From assembly GCA_947627615.1 (NCBI GenBank), contig CANQWS010000001.1, positions 104,003-168,002 of the forward strand: a DNA stretch of 64,000 bases, read 5' to 3'. The notes below the pieces were generated by a model, which saw nothing but the letters and a program-made list of their open reading frames with translations, was not told the DNA's origin and searched no databases. Position numbers and translations under genes: made by a program. Below, in pieces: positions 26,011 to 37,249 of this stretch (position 1 is its first letter; each line of letters opens with the position of its first letter). The stretch comes from an uncultured Muribaculaceae bacterium. Lineage in GTDB: Bacteria > Bacteroidota > Bacteroidia > Bacteroidales > Muribaculaceae.

Positions 26011-27027
26011 ATGACACTCTTCGAAAAGCTAACCATCAAAGCCAAGGCACAGCCTCAGCGCATAGTGCTTCCGGAAGGAACTGAGTCCCGTACACTGACC
26101 GCGGCCAACCGAATTCTCTCTGACGGACTTGCCAGGATAATCCTCATCGGCAATCCCAACGAGATCATGACCATGGCCAAGGAACTGAAACTCGATAATA
26201 TCTCAAAGGCCACTATTGTGGACCCGGCCGATGAAGCCGTCATTGACAAATATGCGCCTCTTTTCTACGAGCTTCGTAAGAAGAAGGGCATAACCATGGA
26301 GGAAGCCCGCCTGATCACCGCCAACAATCTCTATCTGGGATGCCTTATGGTGAAGAACGGCGATGCCGACGGTCAGGTGGCCGGCGCCATGAACACTACC
26401 GGCAATGTGCTGCGTGCTGCGTTTCAGGTAATCAAGACCCAGCCCGGAATCGATGTGGTGTCCGGAGCGTTCCTCATGCTCCTGCCCAAGGGCCTTCCGT
26501 TCGGAACCGACGGTCTGATGGTGTTTGCCGATTGTGCCGTGGTACCCGATCCCGATTCCCGTCAGCTCGCGCAGATAGCCGTTTCCGCGGCCCAGACTGC
26601 CCGTGACATAGCCGGAATAGAACCGCGTGTGGCAATGCTGAGCTTCTCCACCAAAGGCAGCGCGCGTCACGAGCGTGTCGACAAAGTCATCAAGGCTGTG
26701 GAAATAGCCAAGGAGATGAGCCCCGGCCTCATTATTGACGGCGAACTGCAGGCCGATGCCGCCATAGTTCCCGGAGTGGCCCACACAAAATGCCCGCAGA
26801 GTCCTTTGAGCGGCCGTGCCAATGTGCTCGTGTTCCCGTCGCTTGAAGTGGGCAACATCGCCTACAAACTTGTGCAGCGTCTCGGCAACGTGCAGGCGGT
26901 AGGTCCCGTGCTTCAGGGTCTCGCGGCTCCTGTCAATGACCTCTCGCGCGGATGCTTCCCCGAGGACATCTACAAAACCATCATAATGACATGCAATCAG
27001 GCCATAGGTCTCAAGGAAAACGCCTGA
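26011..27027 (+). CDS. pta: Phosphate acetyltransferase
   Basis: 338 residues: the short PTA_PTB form without the N-terminal DRTGG domain. Typical features: RIVLPEGTESRTL at the N-terminus, GQVAGAMNTTGNVLRAAFQ, MLSFSTKGSARHERVDKV and GRANVLVFPSLEVGNIAYKLVQ. It converts acetyl-CoA and phosphate to acetyl phosphate, the first step of acetate and ATP formation in fermentation. It is followed after 37 nt by ackA and then ddh. Its leader carries the inverted-repeat element shared with 3221-3261. Confidence 0.97.
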   Translation: MTLFEKLTIKAKAQPQRIVLPEGTESRTLTAANRILSDGLARIILIGNPNEIMTMAKELKLDNISKATIVDPADEAVIDKYAPLFYELRKKKGITMEEARLITANNLYLGCLMVKNGDADGQVAGAMNTTGNVLRAAFQVIKTQPGIDVVSGAFLMLLPKGLPFGTDGLMVFADCAVVPDPDSRQLAQIAVSAAQTARDIAGIEPRVAMLSFSTKGSARHERVDKVIKAVEIAKEMSPGLIIDGELQADAAIVPGVAHTKCPQSPLSGRANVLVFPSLEVGNIAYKLVQRLGNVQAVGPVLQGLAAPVNDLSRGCFPEDIYKTIIMTCNQAIGLKENA

Positions 27028-27064
27028 CATCAATTATTCACCACACAAACAGAACCGTAAAAAT

Positions 27065-28270
27065 ATGAAAATACTTGTGCTTAACTGCGGCAGCAGTTCC
27101 GTTAAATACAAACTCATAGACACTGATACCGACAAGACCATGGCCGAAGGCGGCGTGGAGAAAATCGGTCTCGCCGACGGATTCCTGAAATTCAAAATGG
27201 CCGACGGCTCGAAACAGATCCGCGAACTCGGTCTCATCAACCACGAACAGGCCGTGAAAGCCATCCTCGAGAATCTGACGGACCCCGAAGTGGGATGCAT
27301 CAAGTCGTTCAGCGAAATCGACGCCGTTGGCCATCGCGTGGTTCATGGCGGAGAGAAATTCGCTTCGAGCGTCCTGATTACCGACGAGGTGATTCAGGAG
27401 GTCAAGGAATGCTACGACCTCGCCCCGCTGCACAACCCCGCCAACATCACCGGCATCGAGGCAATCACCGCTCTCATGCCTGACGTGCCTCAGGTTGGAG
27501 TGTTCGACACCGCTTTCCATCAGACCATGCCCGCACGCAGCTTCATGTATGCTCTTCCCTACAAGTATTACACCGAGGACGGAGTGCGTCGCTACGGATT
27601 CCACGGAACCAGCCACCGTTATGTGAGCCAGCGTGCGGCCGAAATCCTCGGCAAACCCCTCGAATCGCTGAAAATGGTAACCTGCCATATCGGCAACGGA
27701 GGTTCTATTACCGCTGTTGACGGCGGACGCAGCGTAGACACATCCATGGGCCTGACTCCTACCGAAGGCCTCATGATGGGCACACGCACGGGCGATCTCG
27801 ATCCCGGAGCAATCACATTCCTCATGTCGCGCCACGGAATGTCGGCTGCCGACATCCAGAAGCTCATCAACAAGGAGAGCGGCGTGGCCGGCGTATCCGG
27901 TATCAGCAATGACATGCGCGAAATAGAGGCTGCCGTTAACAACGGCGACGAGCGTGCCAAACTCGCCCTTGACATGTATGAGCTCCGCATCATCAAATAC
28001 ATTGGCGCATACGCTGCCGAAATGGGCGGTCTTGACGTGATTGTATTCACCGGCGGCGTAGGTGAGAACCAGACCGGAGTGCGCCTGAATGTTTGCGAAT
28101 CCCTGCGCTTCATGGGCGTTGAGATAGATGCCGACCTGAATGCCCGCACACGCGGTACCGAGACCGTAATCTCGTCTCCGGAATCGAAAGTAAAGGTTCT
28201 CGTGGTTCCCACTGACGAGGAACTCATGATTGCCCGCGACACACAGAACATAGTTTCAAACCTAAAATAA
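27065..28270 (+). CDS. ackA: Acetate kinase
   Basis: 401 residues, standard ASKHA-fold acetate kinase. MKILVLNCGSSSVKYKL holds the phosphate-1 loop and the Asn that positions acetate. VGVFDTAFHQTMP, YGFHGTSHRYV and HIGNGGSITAVDGGRSVDTS are further active-site motifs, and VFTGGVGENQTGVR is the adenosine motif. It makes ATP and acetate from acetyl phosphate. It is second in the pta-ackA-ddh operon, 8 nt before ddh. Confidence 0.98.
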   Translation: MKILVLNCGSSSVKYKLIDTDTDKTMAEGGVEKIGLADGFLKFKMADGSKQIRELGLINHEQAVKAILENLTDPEVGCIKSFSEIDAVGHRVVHGGEKFASSVLITDEVIQEVKECYDLAPLHNPANITGIEAITALMPDVPQVGVFDTAFHQTMPARSFMYALPYKYYTEDGVRRYGFHGTSHRYVSQRAAEILGKPLESLKMVTCHIGNGGSITAVDGGRSVDTSMGLTPTEGLMMGTRTGDLDPGAITFLMSRHGMSAADIQKLINKESGVAGVSGISNDMREIEAAVNNGDERAKLALDMYELRIIKYIGAYAAEMGGLDVIVFTGGVGENQTGVRLNVCESLRFMGVEIDADLNARTRGTETVISSPESKVKVLVVPTDEELMIARDTQNIVSNLK

Positions 28271-28278
28271 TTCAGTCA

Positions 28279-29175
28279 ATGGATAAAATCAAAGCCGCCG
28301 TAGTAGGCTACGGAAATATCGGCCATTTCGTTGTTGAGGCGCTTCAGGCTGCCCCTGACTTCGAGATTGCCGGAGTGGTCCGCCGTTCTCTCGGCGAAAC
28401 CCCCGCGGAACTTGCCCGCATTCCCGTTGTGACCGACATAAAAAAACTCGGCAAAGTGGATGTGGCGATACTCTGCACCCCAACACGTGAAGTTGAGAAA
28501 TATGCCGTGGAATTTCTGGCAATGGGTATCAATACGGTCGATTCGTTCGACATCCATACCTCTATCGTCGATCTCCGCCGTTCGCTCGATAAGGTGGCCA
28601 AGGCCCACGGCACTGTTGCCGTGATTTCGGCCGGATGGGATCCCGGAAGCGATTCCGTGGTGCGCGCGCTGATGCAGGCTGCCGCCCCCAAAGGTCTCAC
28701 ATATACCAACTTCGGCCCCGGTATGAGTATGGGCCACACCGTATGCGTCAAGTCAAAGCCGGGCGTCAAGAACGCGCTGTCAATGACCATACCTCTTGGC
28801 ACTGGCATACATCGCCGAATGGTTTATGTGGAACTCGAGGATGGCGCCAGCCTTGAAGAAGTGGCTGCTGCAGTCAAGGCCGACCCGTATTTCGCCTCTG
28901 ACGAGACCCACGTAATGGCCGTTGCTTCGGTCGACGAAGTCAAGGACATGGGCCACGGGGTCAACATGGTCAGAAAAGGCGTAAGCGGAAAGACACAGAA
29001 CCAGCTGTTTGAGTTCGACATGAAAATCAACAATCCCGCTCTCACGGCCCAGATTCTTGTGGACGTGGCTCGCGCATCCATGAAGCAGGCCCCCGGAGCC
29101 TACACTATGATTGAGATTCCCGTGATTGACCTCCTTCCGGGCGACCGCGAGGAAAACATCCGCCATCTCGTCTGA
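28279..29175 (+). CDS. ddh: meso-Diaminopimelate D-dehydrogenase
   Basis: 298 residues. The N-terminal NADPH-binding Rossmann fold starts MDKIKAAVVGYGNIGHFVVEAL. The substrate domain includes ISAGWDPGSDSVVRAL, NFGPGMSMGHTVC and a basic, glycine-rich loop. The enzyme converts tetrahydrodipicolinate, ammonia and NADPH directly to meso-diaminopimelate, a one-step route to lysine and peptidoglycan crosslinks. It shares the pta-ackA operon, linking wall and lysine synthesis with acetate formation. The likely co-regulation is an inference from the 8-nt gap. Confidence 0.93.
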   Translation: MDKIKAAVVGYGNIGHFVVEALQAAPDFEIAGVVRRSLGETPAELARIPVVTDIKKLGKVDVAILCTPTREVEKYAVEFLAMGINTVDSFDIHTSIVDLRRSLDKVAKAHGTVAVISAGWDPGSDSVVRALMQAAAPKGLTYTNFGPGMSMGHTVCVKSKPGVKNALSMTIPLGTGIHRRMVYVELEDGASLEEVAAAVKADPYFASDETHVMAVASVDEVKDMGHGVNMVRKGVSGKTQNQLFEFDMKINNPALTAQILVDVARASMKQAPGAYTMIEIPVIDLLPGDREENIRHLV

Positions 29176-29199
29176 AATATCCTTCCTGTCATAAAATAA

Positions 29200-29229
29200 T
29201 CAGCCGGATTCCTCGCGGAGTCCGGCTGA
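29200..29229. terminator. Bidirectional terminator between ddh and the NlpC/P60 gene
   Basis: 13-bp stem (29200-29212 with 29217-29229, one wobble) with a 4-nt loop. It is flanked by CTTTAATTTT on the plus side and TTATTTTAT on the minus side, and the genes on both sides converge on it. Confidence 0.75.
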
Positions 29230-29276
29230 CTGCTTTAATTTTATCTTTGATATTCCTAAATCACTAATTTCTTGTT

Positions 29277-29945
29277 TTAGTTCTGCGCCAGGCTTGAGTT
29301 GGCTGCGAGACTCGTTCCGAGAATTCGGCGCGCTCCTACGAAGTTGCGCTCGTAGTAGCCGTTGTCGGGAAATTTCTGGTATGTCACGCGGCCTTTGCCT
29401 GACGAAGCGTGGATGAACGTGCATGATCCGTCGCCGTTGACCTCCGTCACCATAGCCACATGGCCCACATTGCCTCTGCCGCTGCTGCGGGAGCTGAAGA
29501 AGAGCAGGTCGCCGGGCTGAAGAGAGCCCAGGCTGACTTTCTGGCCCTGAAGGAACTGCTGGCGCGAGGTGCGGTTGAGCGAGATGCCGAAATTGCGGTA
29601 AACGTAACCTACGAATCCCGAGCAGTCAAATGCCTTGGGACCGGTGGCTCCGAGAATGTAGCGCGTTCCAATGAAGCGTGATGCATAGTTTATCAGGCTG
29701 CTTGCCTGAGTTTCGGGCTCGTCGGCGTCCTCAGTAAGAATCTCGGGCATTACCGCAAACGGAGACTGGCGGCGTGCAAGCTCGGTTGACATGGTGACAA
29801 ATGAGCTGGACGCATTTTCGGAAGATACTGATGTCTCTTCGCGGGCTATCGTGAGATGCTGTTTGGGGAGTGATTTCGATGATATTGTCAAAGGTGACAG
29901 GATGCCACAGAATATGGCCGTAATTACTATATTATGCAGTGTCAT
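29277..29945 (-). CDS. NlpC/P60-family cell-wall hydrolase
   Basis: 222 residues. A signal peptide-like N-terminus (MTLHNIVITAIFCGILSPLT) and a Ser-rich linker lead to a C-terminal NlpC/P60 (C40) papain-like domain from about residue 90. The catalytic cysteine is in KAFDCSGFVGYVYRNFG, the histidine in GNVGHVAMVTEV, and a third polar residue in CTFIHASSGKGR. Members cut D-Glu-diaminopimelate bonds in stem peptides in the periplasm. It is monocistronic, with its promoter at 30009-30040. Confidence 0.93.
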   Translation of the reverse strand: MTLHNIVITAIFCGILSPLTISSKSLPKQHLTIAREETSVSSENASSSFVTMSTELARRQSPFAVMPEILTEDADEPETQASSLINYASRFIGTRYILGATGPKAFDCSGFVGYVYRNFGISLNRTSRQQFLQGQKVSLGSLQPGDLLFFSSRSSGRGNVGHVAMVTEVNGDGSCTFIHASSGKGRVTYQKFPDNGYYERNFVGARRILGTSLAANSSLAQN

Positions 29946-30008
29946 TTTCTTGATTTGAATTATTAAAAACTATTGATTGGCTTATCGCGCCGTTTTTAAT
30001 AGACAATG

Positions 30009-30040
30009 CAAAATTACGAAAAAATCAGGAGGGCTGCAAA
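30009..30040 (-). promoter_or_regulatory. Promoter of the NlpC/P60 gene
   Basis: Minus strand: TTTG at 30040-30037, 20-nt spacer, TAATTTTG at 30016-30009. Leader of about 58 nt. Confidence 0.55.
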
Positions 30041-30293
30041 TTGTAAAGTGTTGATAGATGATGGTTTGACGTTTTTAAACGTTTGGGGTATGTCTGAAAC
30101 GTTTATTAGCATTCACCACTAAGTGTTAAAATTTATGCCGAAATAAGCCCTGAGAGATACAATAATTAACCCGTGTTAACAAATACGTTTCAACCGTAAA
30201 TTATTCCTGCACATGTCCATGCGGCAGTGTGCATAATTGTTACAAACGTAAATAGGAGATTCCTGCCGGGATATAACTTTTATTAACAGACGC
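30041..30293. other. Gene-free AT-rich stretch with clustered ACGTTT/AAACGT motifs
   Basis: The 348-nt gap 29946-30293 holds the NlpC promoter and, upstream of it, at least five copies of an ACGTTT or AAACGT core between 30068 and 30250. One is the palindrome ACGTTTTTAAACGT. No ORF longer than a few dozen codons looks real. Confidence 0.4.
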
Positions 30294-31313
30294 TCAGAAG
30301 CGGAGAACCATTTCCAGAACGAGTTTGTCGCCCATCTCCGGAGTTACATGCACGCCTGAGTGGTAGAAGTACTTCTCGTAGTTGGCACGGATGTCAAGGA
30401 ACATGGAGGCGGAACGGATGTAGCTTATTGTGGCACCCGCGGTGATGCGGTTTCTGGCGGGATTATCCATGATCAGACGGTGGTCTTTGTCATCATATCC
30501 CGAACTGTGGGCTGTTATTCCGTCAAATCGTCCCTGAAACGAGAGACGGTTGAAGATACCGGCCTTTATGGGCATACGATAGTCGGCGTATGCGTTCCAG
30601 GCGTGGCTGTCCTTGGTGTCGCGGTTGGCATAATGCGTGTTCACGTACTCGGCTTCCACGTACCAGCGTCCCTGGCTCCACGTTATTGCGGCATCAAGGC
30701 AATTCATCCTTGACGAATCGGGTGAAATGCTTGCGAATCCGGCCGAAAGCTTGACCCGGTCAATGGTTGCCACGGCTTTGGAGGCAAAGGCCACGGTGTT
30801 GTTCCATGGAGTATGGTCGCCAATTTTCGATGGGTTGAAAGCGCCGGCCTGCAAGGTAATCGGCGCCTTGGGCAGGGTATAGGACAGCTGCGCGCCCACG
30901 GCGCGGTGGTTGAACACCTGTTTGCCGATGAATGAGCGGCTGGCGAACAGGTAGGTGTGCGGGCCGCGGAACGGGTCAACTCCGAAGGGCATCCTGAATT
31001 GTCCGGCCTGAAATTTCAGCCCTTTGGAAAGGCCTACCCTTATCCATCCGTCAAGAAATTTCATTGAGCCTCTGTCACAGATGTCGACCTGGGCATAATA
31101 GTTGATGGATGGAGAGATTGCTCCGTCAAGACTCACTCTGGCATTGCGCAGCTGGAAACGGTAGGCATTGTCGACGGTTGACAGTTCCATGCGTGGACGC
31201 AAGGTTCCGTGGGCGTTAGGTACGTAGGAAATGGAGTCTCCTGTTACCGCCGACGAAACGGTTATGGCTGACAACGAGATGGCTGTGACGAGAAATTTCT
31301 TGAAATTAAGCAT
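30294..31313 (-). CDS. Outer-membrane porin (phosphate-selective porin O/P-like)
   Basis: 339 residues from ATG 31313. A longer frame begins upstream but would overlap the promoter at 31350-31380, while this start gives a good signal peptide (MLNFKKFLVTAISLSAITVS, cleavage near SSA). The mature part is rich in alternating amphipathic strands with aromatic girdle residues. It shows the O/P-type layout: NAYRFQLRNARVSLDGAISP, INYYAQVDICDRG, GQFRMPFGVDPF. It ends in a strand with a terminal phenylalanine (LVLEMVLRF), the BAM signal of outer-membrane barrels. The substrate is unknown; the family name does not prove phosphate specificity. It lies downstream of uvrA on the same strand but has its own promoter. 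Confidence 0.82.
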   Translation of the reverse strand: MLNFKKFLVTAISLSAITVSSAVTGDSISYVPNAHGTLRPRMELSTVDNAYRFQLRNARVSLDGAISPSINYYAQVDICDRGSMKFLDGWIRVGLSKGLKFQAGQFRMPFGVDPFRGPHTYLFASRSFIGKQVFNHRAVGAQLSYTLPKAPITLQAGAFNPSKIGDHTPWNNTVAFASKAVATIDRVKLSAGFASISPDSSRMNCLDAAITWSQGRWYVEAEYVNTHYANRDTKDSHAWNAYADYRMPIKAGIFNRLSFQGRFDGITAHSSGYDDKDHRLIMDNPARNRITAGATISYIRSASMFLDIRANYEKYFYHSGVHVTPEMGDKLVLEMVLRF

Positions 31314-31349
31314 AATGACCGGTTTGTATGATGGCTCTTGTATCTTTTG

Positions 31350-31380
31350 CAAAATTAGCAATAAAATACGAAAGCGCGAA
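31350..31380 (-). promoter_or_regulatory. Promoter of the porin gene
   Basis: Minus strand: TTCG at 31380-31377 (one mismatch), 19-nt spacer, TAATTTTG at 31357-31350. The leader of about 31 nt fits the start at 31313. Confidence 0.5.
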
Positions 31381-31393
31381 ATGGCGCGGGTGT

Positions 31394-34263
<2,870 letters not shown>

Positions 34264-34267
<4 letters not shown>

Positions 34268-35205
34268 TTGTTGACCCATTTCTTGTTGTAGGTTTTGTTC
34301 TTGATGGTTGAGCGCCGGAGTGATTTTTCCTTCGGGATTTTCACAATGTAGGTCTTCCCGCTCTTGTTGGGAAGGGATTTGGCGCGTATCCACGGGTTAT
34401 GGTCGCGGAGAGTCATGTAGTTGGTGCCATGTTCGGTTGCCCATGTGGGCCAGTCTGCTACAGGGGTGTTGACCTCGTAGGTGTCATATTCCAGTGGCTG
34501 GTAAAGCTGGTCGGCCGATATGATGAAACCGTAGTCTATGGGGTTCTCCATTATCATCTTCATGGCAAGCAGGCGGAACATGTAACGTGATGTCTCGTCG
34601 GCAAGCCACAGGTCGTAGGCCGTGGGCACCTGCTGCGACGACAGCTCCGACGATATTCGTCCCTGACCTCCGTTATAGGATGCGGCGGCCGATTCCCAGT
34701 TGCCGTATTTTCTGTAGGCGTTCTTCAGATAGCGGCATGCGGCGCGGGTGGATTTCTCGGCGTCATAGCGCTCGTCGACATATTCGTTGACCTCCAGACC
34801 GTATTCCTTGCCTGTGGCCGGCATGAACTGCCAGAAACCGGCGGCTTTGGCCGGAGAAAGAGCGCGTGGATTCAGCGAACTCTCTATGCATGCCAGATAC
34901 AGAAGGTCCTCCGGCACTCCCTCGCTTTTGAGAATGGGGGCCATCACCGGGAAATAGCGGTTGGCACGCTTTATGGTGAGCAGCGTGTTGCCGTGAGTGT
35001 AGGACATGCCCGTCAGTTCGCGGTCAAGCCGCTCGAACATGTCTATGCGGTCAAGGTCCACCTTCTGGTCCGCGAATTTCATGGATTTGGGAACCTTGGG
35101 GTTCCTGACTGCTGCCAGAGGCGTCGGATGGGATGCTATGGCAGGAACCGAGACGCAGGCCATGAGCGCTGCCGAGAGTATTATTGAAGGAATAAGTCTG
35201 TTCAT
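34264..35205 (-). CDS. Lytic transglycosylase (SLT domain, MltD-like, no LysM)
   Basis: 313 residues. Signal peptide MNRLIPSIILSAALMACVSV. The SLT domain spans about residues 90-215, with the catalytic glutamate in YLACIESSLNPRALSP, then AAGFWQFMPATGKEYGLEV and AAASYNGGQGRISSE. A roughly 90-residue C-terminal region follows (WAEHGTNYMTLRDHNPWIR-like, then KTYIVKIPKE), resembling the MltD substrate-side region but without a LysM repeat. The stop overlaps the uvrA start by 4 nt, so the two are translationally coupled, an unusual pairing of wall and repair genes. Confidence 0.92.
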
Positions 35206-35273
35206 TGTCTGAAATAGGTTTGATGGAAGTGATTTTTAACGTGTCGGGACAGGTCTGGATCACTTCACGGGTT

Positions 35274-36629
35274 TCACTCTTCGGGTTTTGACGTTGAGCC
35301 TCCGGATTTTTCTCCCTTGAAGCCCACGATGTTGATGTCGCCGCTGAGTTTATAGCTCTTGTTGTCTGATCCGGTGGCCTTTATGACATAATAATAGACT
35401 CCCGGAGGCACAAGTTTTCCCTTGTACCGTCCGTCCCAGCCTTTTGACGGATCATGGAACTCGACCATTTTCTGGCCCCAGCGGTTGAATATATAACACT
35501 CGAATGAGATAATGGATTTGTAGCTCACGCGCCATTCGTCGTTGACCCCCTCCGTGGCTCCGGGCGAAAATGCGTTGGGACATGCCAGATAGGACTCGCC
35601 GATATATATCGCTATGGGGTCGCTCTGATACTCGCAGGTGGCATTGTCATTGGCGGCTACGAAGCGTGCGTAGGTTGTGCCCATCTCGGTGAACGTGCGA
35701 GTCAGAGTCAGCTCCGGAGTGCGCATCGTTATGTCGTAGAAATCCTGGTCACGGGAGAACTGCCACTCGTGGAAAACAGCCGCATCGGTCACCACAGCCT
35801 CGAATGTGACGTCAAGCGGGGCCGAACCGCCGAGACCGTCGGTCTCCACGGGAAGTCTGTTGGCCGCGTCCTCTCCGTCGGTCTGTGTCGTGCGTATCTC
35901 CGCGGCTACGGTCGTGGCTCTGTACAGACCGGAACTGATTTCCTGCTCGTCGCCCCACAGCCGCTGGAATCTGTCGCCTGACAGGGTGAAATATGTATCG
36001 CACAGCGGTGCGTCGATGCTGATTGTCGACGAAATGGAGGCAAGCCGCTCGGTTGTGTTGCTGCTCGTGTATTCGAAACTGTCCTGATTGAACGTGAGCG
36101 TTATGAACTCAAGCTCTATGTCGCGGCTCAGTGTCCATGACCTTGCGTTGATGCCATGATAGATTATCGCCTCGGCATTGCCCCGGAAGTCAAGGCTCGC
36201 TCTCCCGCAGTCCTGCTCGGCGCTTACGGTTATGGACTCCGGCACGAACCGGTGTTGCGAATAGTCCACCACCCAGTAATAGACCGTGCGACCCTGTTCC
36301 GAGAACGCATAGCCGGTATCGCCTTTCAGTCCGCTGACAGTCACCTCGTTGCCGGAGCGGGAGATGCTGCTTTCCGGAACCGGCTCGGCGTATGCGGCTC
36401 CGCGCGCCCCCCATTCCGTCACCGTGACCGATGAGGCCGGCGATGAGGCCGAATAGGTGGCGGCGACACCGTCAAGTGTCTCGGCCACATAGATTTCCTC
36501 CAGACCTGTCGCAGCTTCGCATTTCTGGCTCCAGACCTGATTCGTGTTACCGGAGAATCTGAGCGAAGATGCCTCTGCGGCGATTATCGAAAGAATATAT
36601 ATTAATATGGTGATAGAAATCTGTCTCAT
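35274..36629 (-). CDS. Secreted protein with gliding-motility-type C-terminal domain (CHU_C, T9SS type B)
   Basis: 451 residues from ATG 36629, which gives a signal peptide (MRQISITILIYILSIIAAEA). The middle contains Ig- or PKD-like beta domains; PLDVTFEAVVTDAAVFHEWQF is PKD-like. The last 90 residues match the gliding-motility-associated domain: CPNAFSPGATEGVNDEW, FECYIFNRWGQKMVEF, WDGRYKGKLVPPGVYYYVI. In Bacteroidetes this domain targets cargo to the type IX secretion system, so the protein is predicted to be on or outside the cell surface. It is followed after 68 nt by the transglycosylase-uvrA pair. Function of the beta domains unknown. Confidence 0.85.
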   Translation of the reverse strand: MRQISITILIYILSIIAAEASSLRFSGNTNQVWSQKCEAATGLEEIYVAETLDGVAATYSASSPASSVTVTEWGARGAAYAEPVPESSISRSGNEVTVSGLKGDTGYAFSEQGRTVYYWVVDYSQHRFVPESITVSAEQDCGRASLDFRGNAEAIIYHGINARSWTLSRDIELEFITLTFNQDSFEYTSSNTTERLASISSTISIDAPLCDTYFTLSGDRFQRLWGDEQEISSGLYRATTVAAEIRTTQTDGEDAANRLPVETDGLGGSAPLDVTFEAVVTDAAVFHEWQFSRDQDFYDITMRTPELTLTRTFTEMGTTYARFVAANDNATCEYQSDPIAIYIGESYLACPNAFSPGATEGVNDEWRVSYKSIISFECYIFNRWGQKMVEFHDPSKGWDGRYKGKLVPPGVYYYVIKATGSDNKSYKLSGDINIVGFKGEKSGGSTSKPEE

Positions 36630-36707
36630 GCTAAAAATAATAACGCATTCCCCCCTCACAATATTGCCCGCCCCTCCCACCCATTCTCCACCATCAGTCT
36701 ATGTGGG

Positions 36708-36721
36708 TTAATTATAATTAA
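36708..36721. repeat. 14-bp perfect palindrome upstream of umuDC
   Basis: TTAATTATAATTAA, a perfect two-fold palindrome in a divergent intergenic region. It lies about 36 nt upstream of the umuD -7 element and 78 nt from the CHU_C gene start. It is a candidate operator for a damage-response regulator. Confidence 0.45.
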
Positions 36722-36736
36722 ATCGGGGGTGCGGGA

Positions 36737-36764
36737 TTGTTGCCGAGGTGTGGGGCTAACTTTA
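36737..36764 (+). promoter_or_regulatory. Candidate promoter of umuDC
   Basis: TTG at 36737-36739, 17-nt spacer, TAACTTTA at 36757-36764 (last base off consensus). It implies translation from ATG 36791, not from the codons at 36737 or 36764. Confidence 0.35.
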
Positions 36765-36790
36765 TGGCCGGAAAAAATGATCCAACACGT

Positions 36791-37249
36791 ATGGCCGCTT
36801 TTCAACTATATCTGATTGACACCACAACGGTGCTTCCGTTGCAGTATGCCGACGCGGGAATCAGAGCAGGATTCCCCAGCCCGGCACAGGATTACATATC
36901 GGAATCGATAGATCTGAACAAGGAACTTATCGAACATCCGGCGTCGACGTTCTATGCGAAGGTCGTGGGTGATTCCATGTCGGGCGAAGGGATTGTAGAG
37001 GGTGATATTCTTGTGATAGACAAGTCCGTAGAGCCTGAACACGGTGATCTCGCAGTGTGTTGCCTTGACGGTGAGTTCACTCTGAAGCGGCTCAATTTCG
37101 TGTCGCCCGACCGTCTGTATCTGATGCCGTCAAACCGTAAATACAAACCGATAGAGGTGACGACCGACAGCGGTTTTATGGTCTGGGGAGTGGTGTTGTA
37201 CACAATAAAAGCAAACCGGCGCAGAAGATTCGGTACGGAACTATGGTAG
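36791..37249 (+). CDS. umuD: UmuD-like S24 self-cleaving protein
   Basis: 152 residues from ATG 36791 (MAAFQLYLIDTTTVLPLQYA). The S24/LexA-like peptidase domain is complete: the cleavage-site region near AGFPSPAQDYISESIDLN, nucleophile serine in VVGDSMSGEGIVEGDILVID, and catalytic lysine in GEFTLKRLNF. After RecA-stimulated self-cleavage, UmuD' joins UmuC to form DNA polymerase V for lesion bypass. It overlaps umuC by 7 nt, a classic umuDC arrangement. Starts further upstream are in frame but would precede or overlap the promoter. Confidence 0.93.
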   Translation: MAAFQLYLIDTTTVLPLQYADAGIRAGFPSPAQDYISESIDLNKELIEHPASTFYAKVVGDSMSGEGIVEGDILVIDKSVEPEHGDLAVCCLDGEFTLKRLNFVSPDRLYLMPSNRKYKPIEVTTDSGFMVWGVVLYTIKANRRRRFGTELW

